NCBI GenBank assembly: GCA_008933995.1
Contig: WARS01000110.1
Span: 1,984,001 to 2,048,000, forward strand
DNA: 64,000 nt
From: Datnioides undecimradiatus
Taxonomy: Eukaryota > Chordata > Actinopteri > Lobotiformes > Datnioididae
Reading direction: 5' to 3'
Every line of letters begins with the position of its first letter. Within the stretch, counting starts at the first letter, position 1. A program made the translations under genes and the position numbers. A model generated the notes under the pieces. The model worked only from the letters and a program-made list of their open reading frames with translations. It searched no databases and had not been told where the DNA came from. Below are positions 63,170 to 64,000 of this stretch, one piece after another.

Positions 63170-63177
63170 CTGCAGAA

Positions 63178-63198
63178 ATGTGTGTGTGTGTGTGTGAC

Positions 63199-63253
<55 letters not shown>
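63178..63253. repeat. (TG)n(AG)n compound microsatellite at a sez6 splice acceptor
   Basis: Plus-strand TG run followed by an AG run. On the sez6 sense strand this reads (CT)n then (CA)n and ends only about 8 nt before the CAG acceptor at 63170-63172. It therefore forms the polypyrimidine tract for the exon 63169-62975. Confidence 0.9.
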
Positions 63254-63255
<2 letters not shown>

Positions 63256-64000
63256 TGGGGGTGATCAGAGAGAAAGACAGAATGGAAGAGAGCAAGATAG
63301 TAAAAAGGGAAATTAATGTAAGGTTTGAGTGATATGAGCTTTCAACAGTTGATAATACAGCCACACTGGCTTTGCCAGTCAGCTTGTCAAAGTTGCAGCA
63401 TTGCTCTGATGTTTCATGCCTGTACCTTCCTACCTACCTGCTTCCCAACAAGAGATATCTAATGTACACATGACACTGGGATGTATATGTGTATATCTAA
63501 GGGCACTTACAATTTCATCTCATGCTATGCCTCATTTGGTGGATTGTAGACACCGTTCCCACAGGATCAATTGTATGATTAAATAACTAAAGATGTAGAT
63601 GATTCACACAAGTGCACAAGGGTCTCAGTGAGTAAAATACTTTTAAATAAGAAGACATTAATGCTCTTTGAGACGCTTTGCAAATTGGCATCTGCCTTGG
63701 GAGGGAGAGGGAGACCATAATATGATCTAAGCTTGAAACCAACGATGCCTTCGTGGAGCATTCATTTTCCGGCAAACTCAAATGAGCCTCTCCTGTGGGG
63801 TAACTGTAACCTGCCAGGCCTGTTGGCGTTGCTCTACTCATTCCCAGGCACACAGCAGCAGGTTCAGGCCCTCTGCTTAGGAGTCTAATTTGGACAAACA
63901 CACCAAAGTAATTGCACTTGGGCGCTAGAATAGCAACATTTTCTGACACCTGCCCACCTCGCTGTCTTGTGTTTACATTCCACCAATGAGATTCATGAAG
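63254..64000. other. sez6 intron continuing beyond the window
   Basis: No further sez6 exon was found to the right edge. Open frames here show no Sushi or CUB signature. Confidence 0.5.

Overview
The window is vertebrate nuclear DNA, almost certainly from a ray-finned (teleost) fish. It is AT-rich and intron-containing, full of CA/GT microsatellites, and carries tRNA-derived SINEs of a type common in teleosts, an L2-like 3' tail and a decayed Tc1-like element. All four recognisable protein genes lie on the minus strand. Their order, sez6 - phf12 - dhrs13 - dhrs13, matches the SEZ6-PHF12-DHRS13 neighbourhood of human chromosome 17q11.2, except that dhrs13 is present as a tandem pair. I rebuilt the exon structures by hand from splice sites, reading frame and remembered family features. 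No database search was run.

Layout. Bases 1-21.6 kb hold no gene I can recognise, only microsatellites, SINE and L2 fragments, a short segmental repeat and some stretches that look like conserved non-coding DNA. Bases 21.8-24.7 kb hold dhrs13 copy 1 (five exons, 318 aa), in which the SDR catalytic serine is replaced by alanine. Bases 24.7-29.7 kb are intergenic and contain two diverged copies of a ~1 kb segment. Bases 29.7-33.9 kb hold dhrs13 copy 2 (five exons, 318 aa, active-site residues intact), with a Tc1 relic in intron 1 and a possible solo LTR in intron 4. Bases 36.7-46.6 kb hold phf12 (15 coding exons, 1049 aa: two PHD fingers and an FHA domain), with an NRF1/CCAAT promoter element near 47.3 kb. 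Bases 47.3-53.5 kb are intergenic and hold a SINE and a foldback element. Bases 53.5-63.2 kb hold the 3' half of sez6: the last three Sushi domains, the transmembrane helix and the cytoplasmic tail. Its 5' exons lie beyond the right edge.

Function. The genes do not form a pathway. PHF12 is a chromatin reader in Sin3/HDAC corepressor complexes, SEZ6 is a neuronal type I membrane protein, and the DHRS13 proteins are membrane-anchored short-chain dehydrogenases related to retinol dehydrogenases. The points most worth checking are the lost catalytic serine in dhrs13 copy 1, the loss of the NPxY motif in the SEZ6 tail, and a (CT)n(CA)n microsatellite that forms the pyrimidine tract of a sez6 acceptor. 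I found no undescribed multi-gene system.
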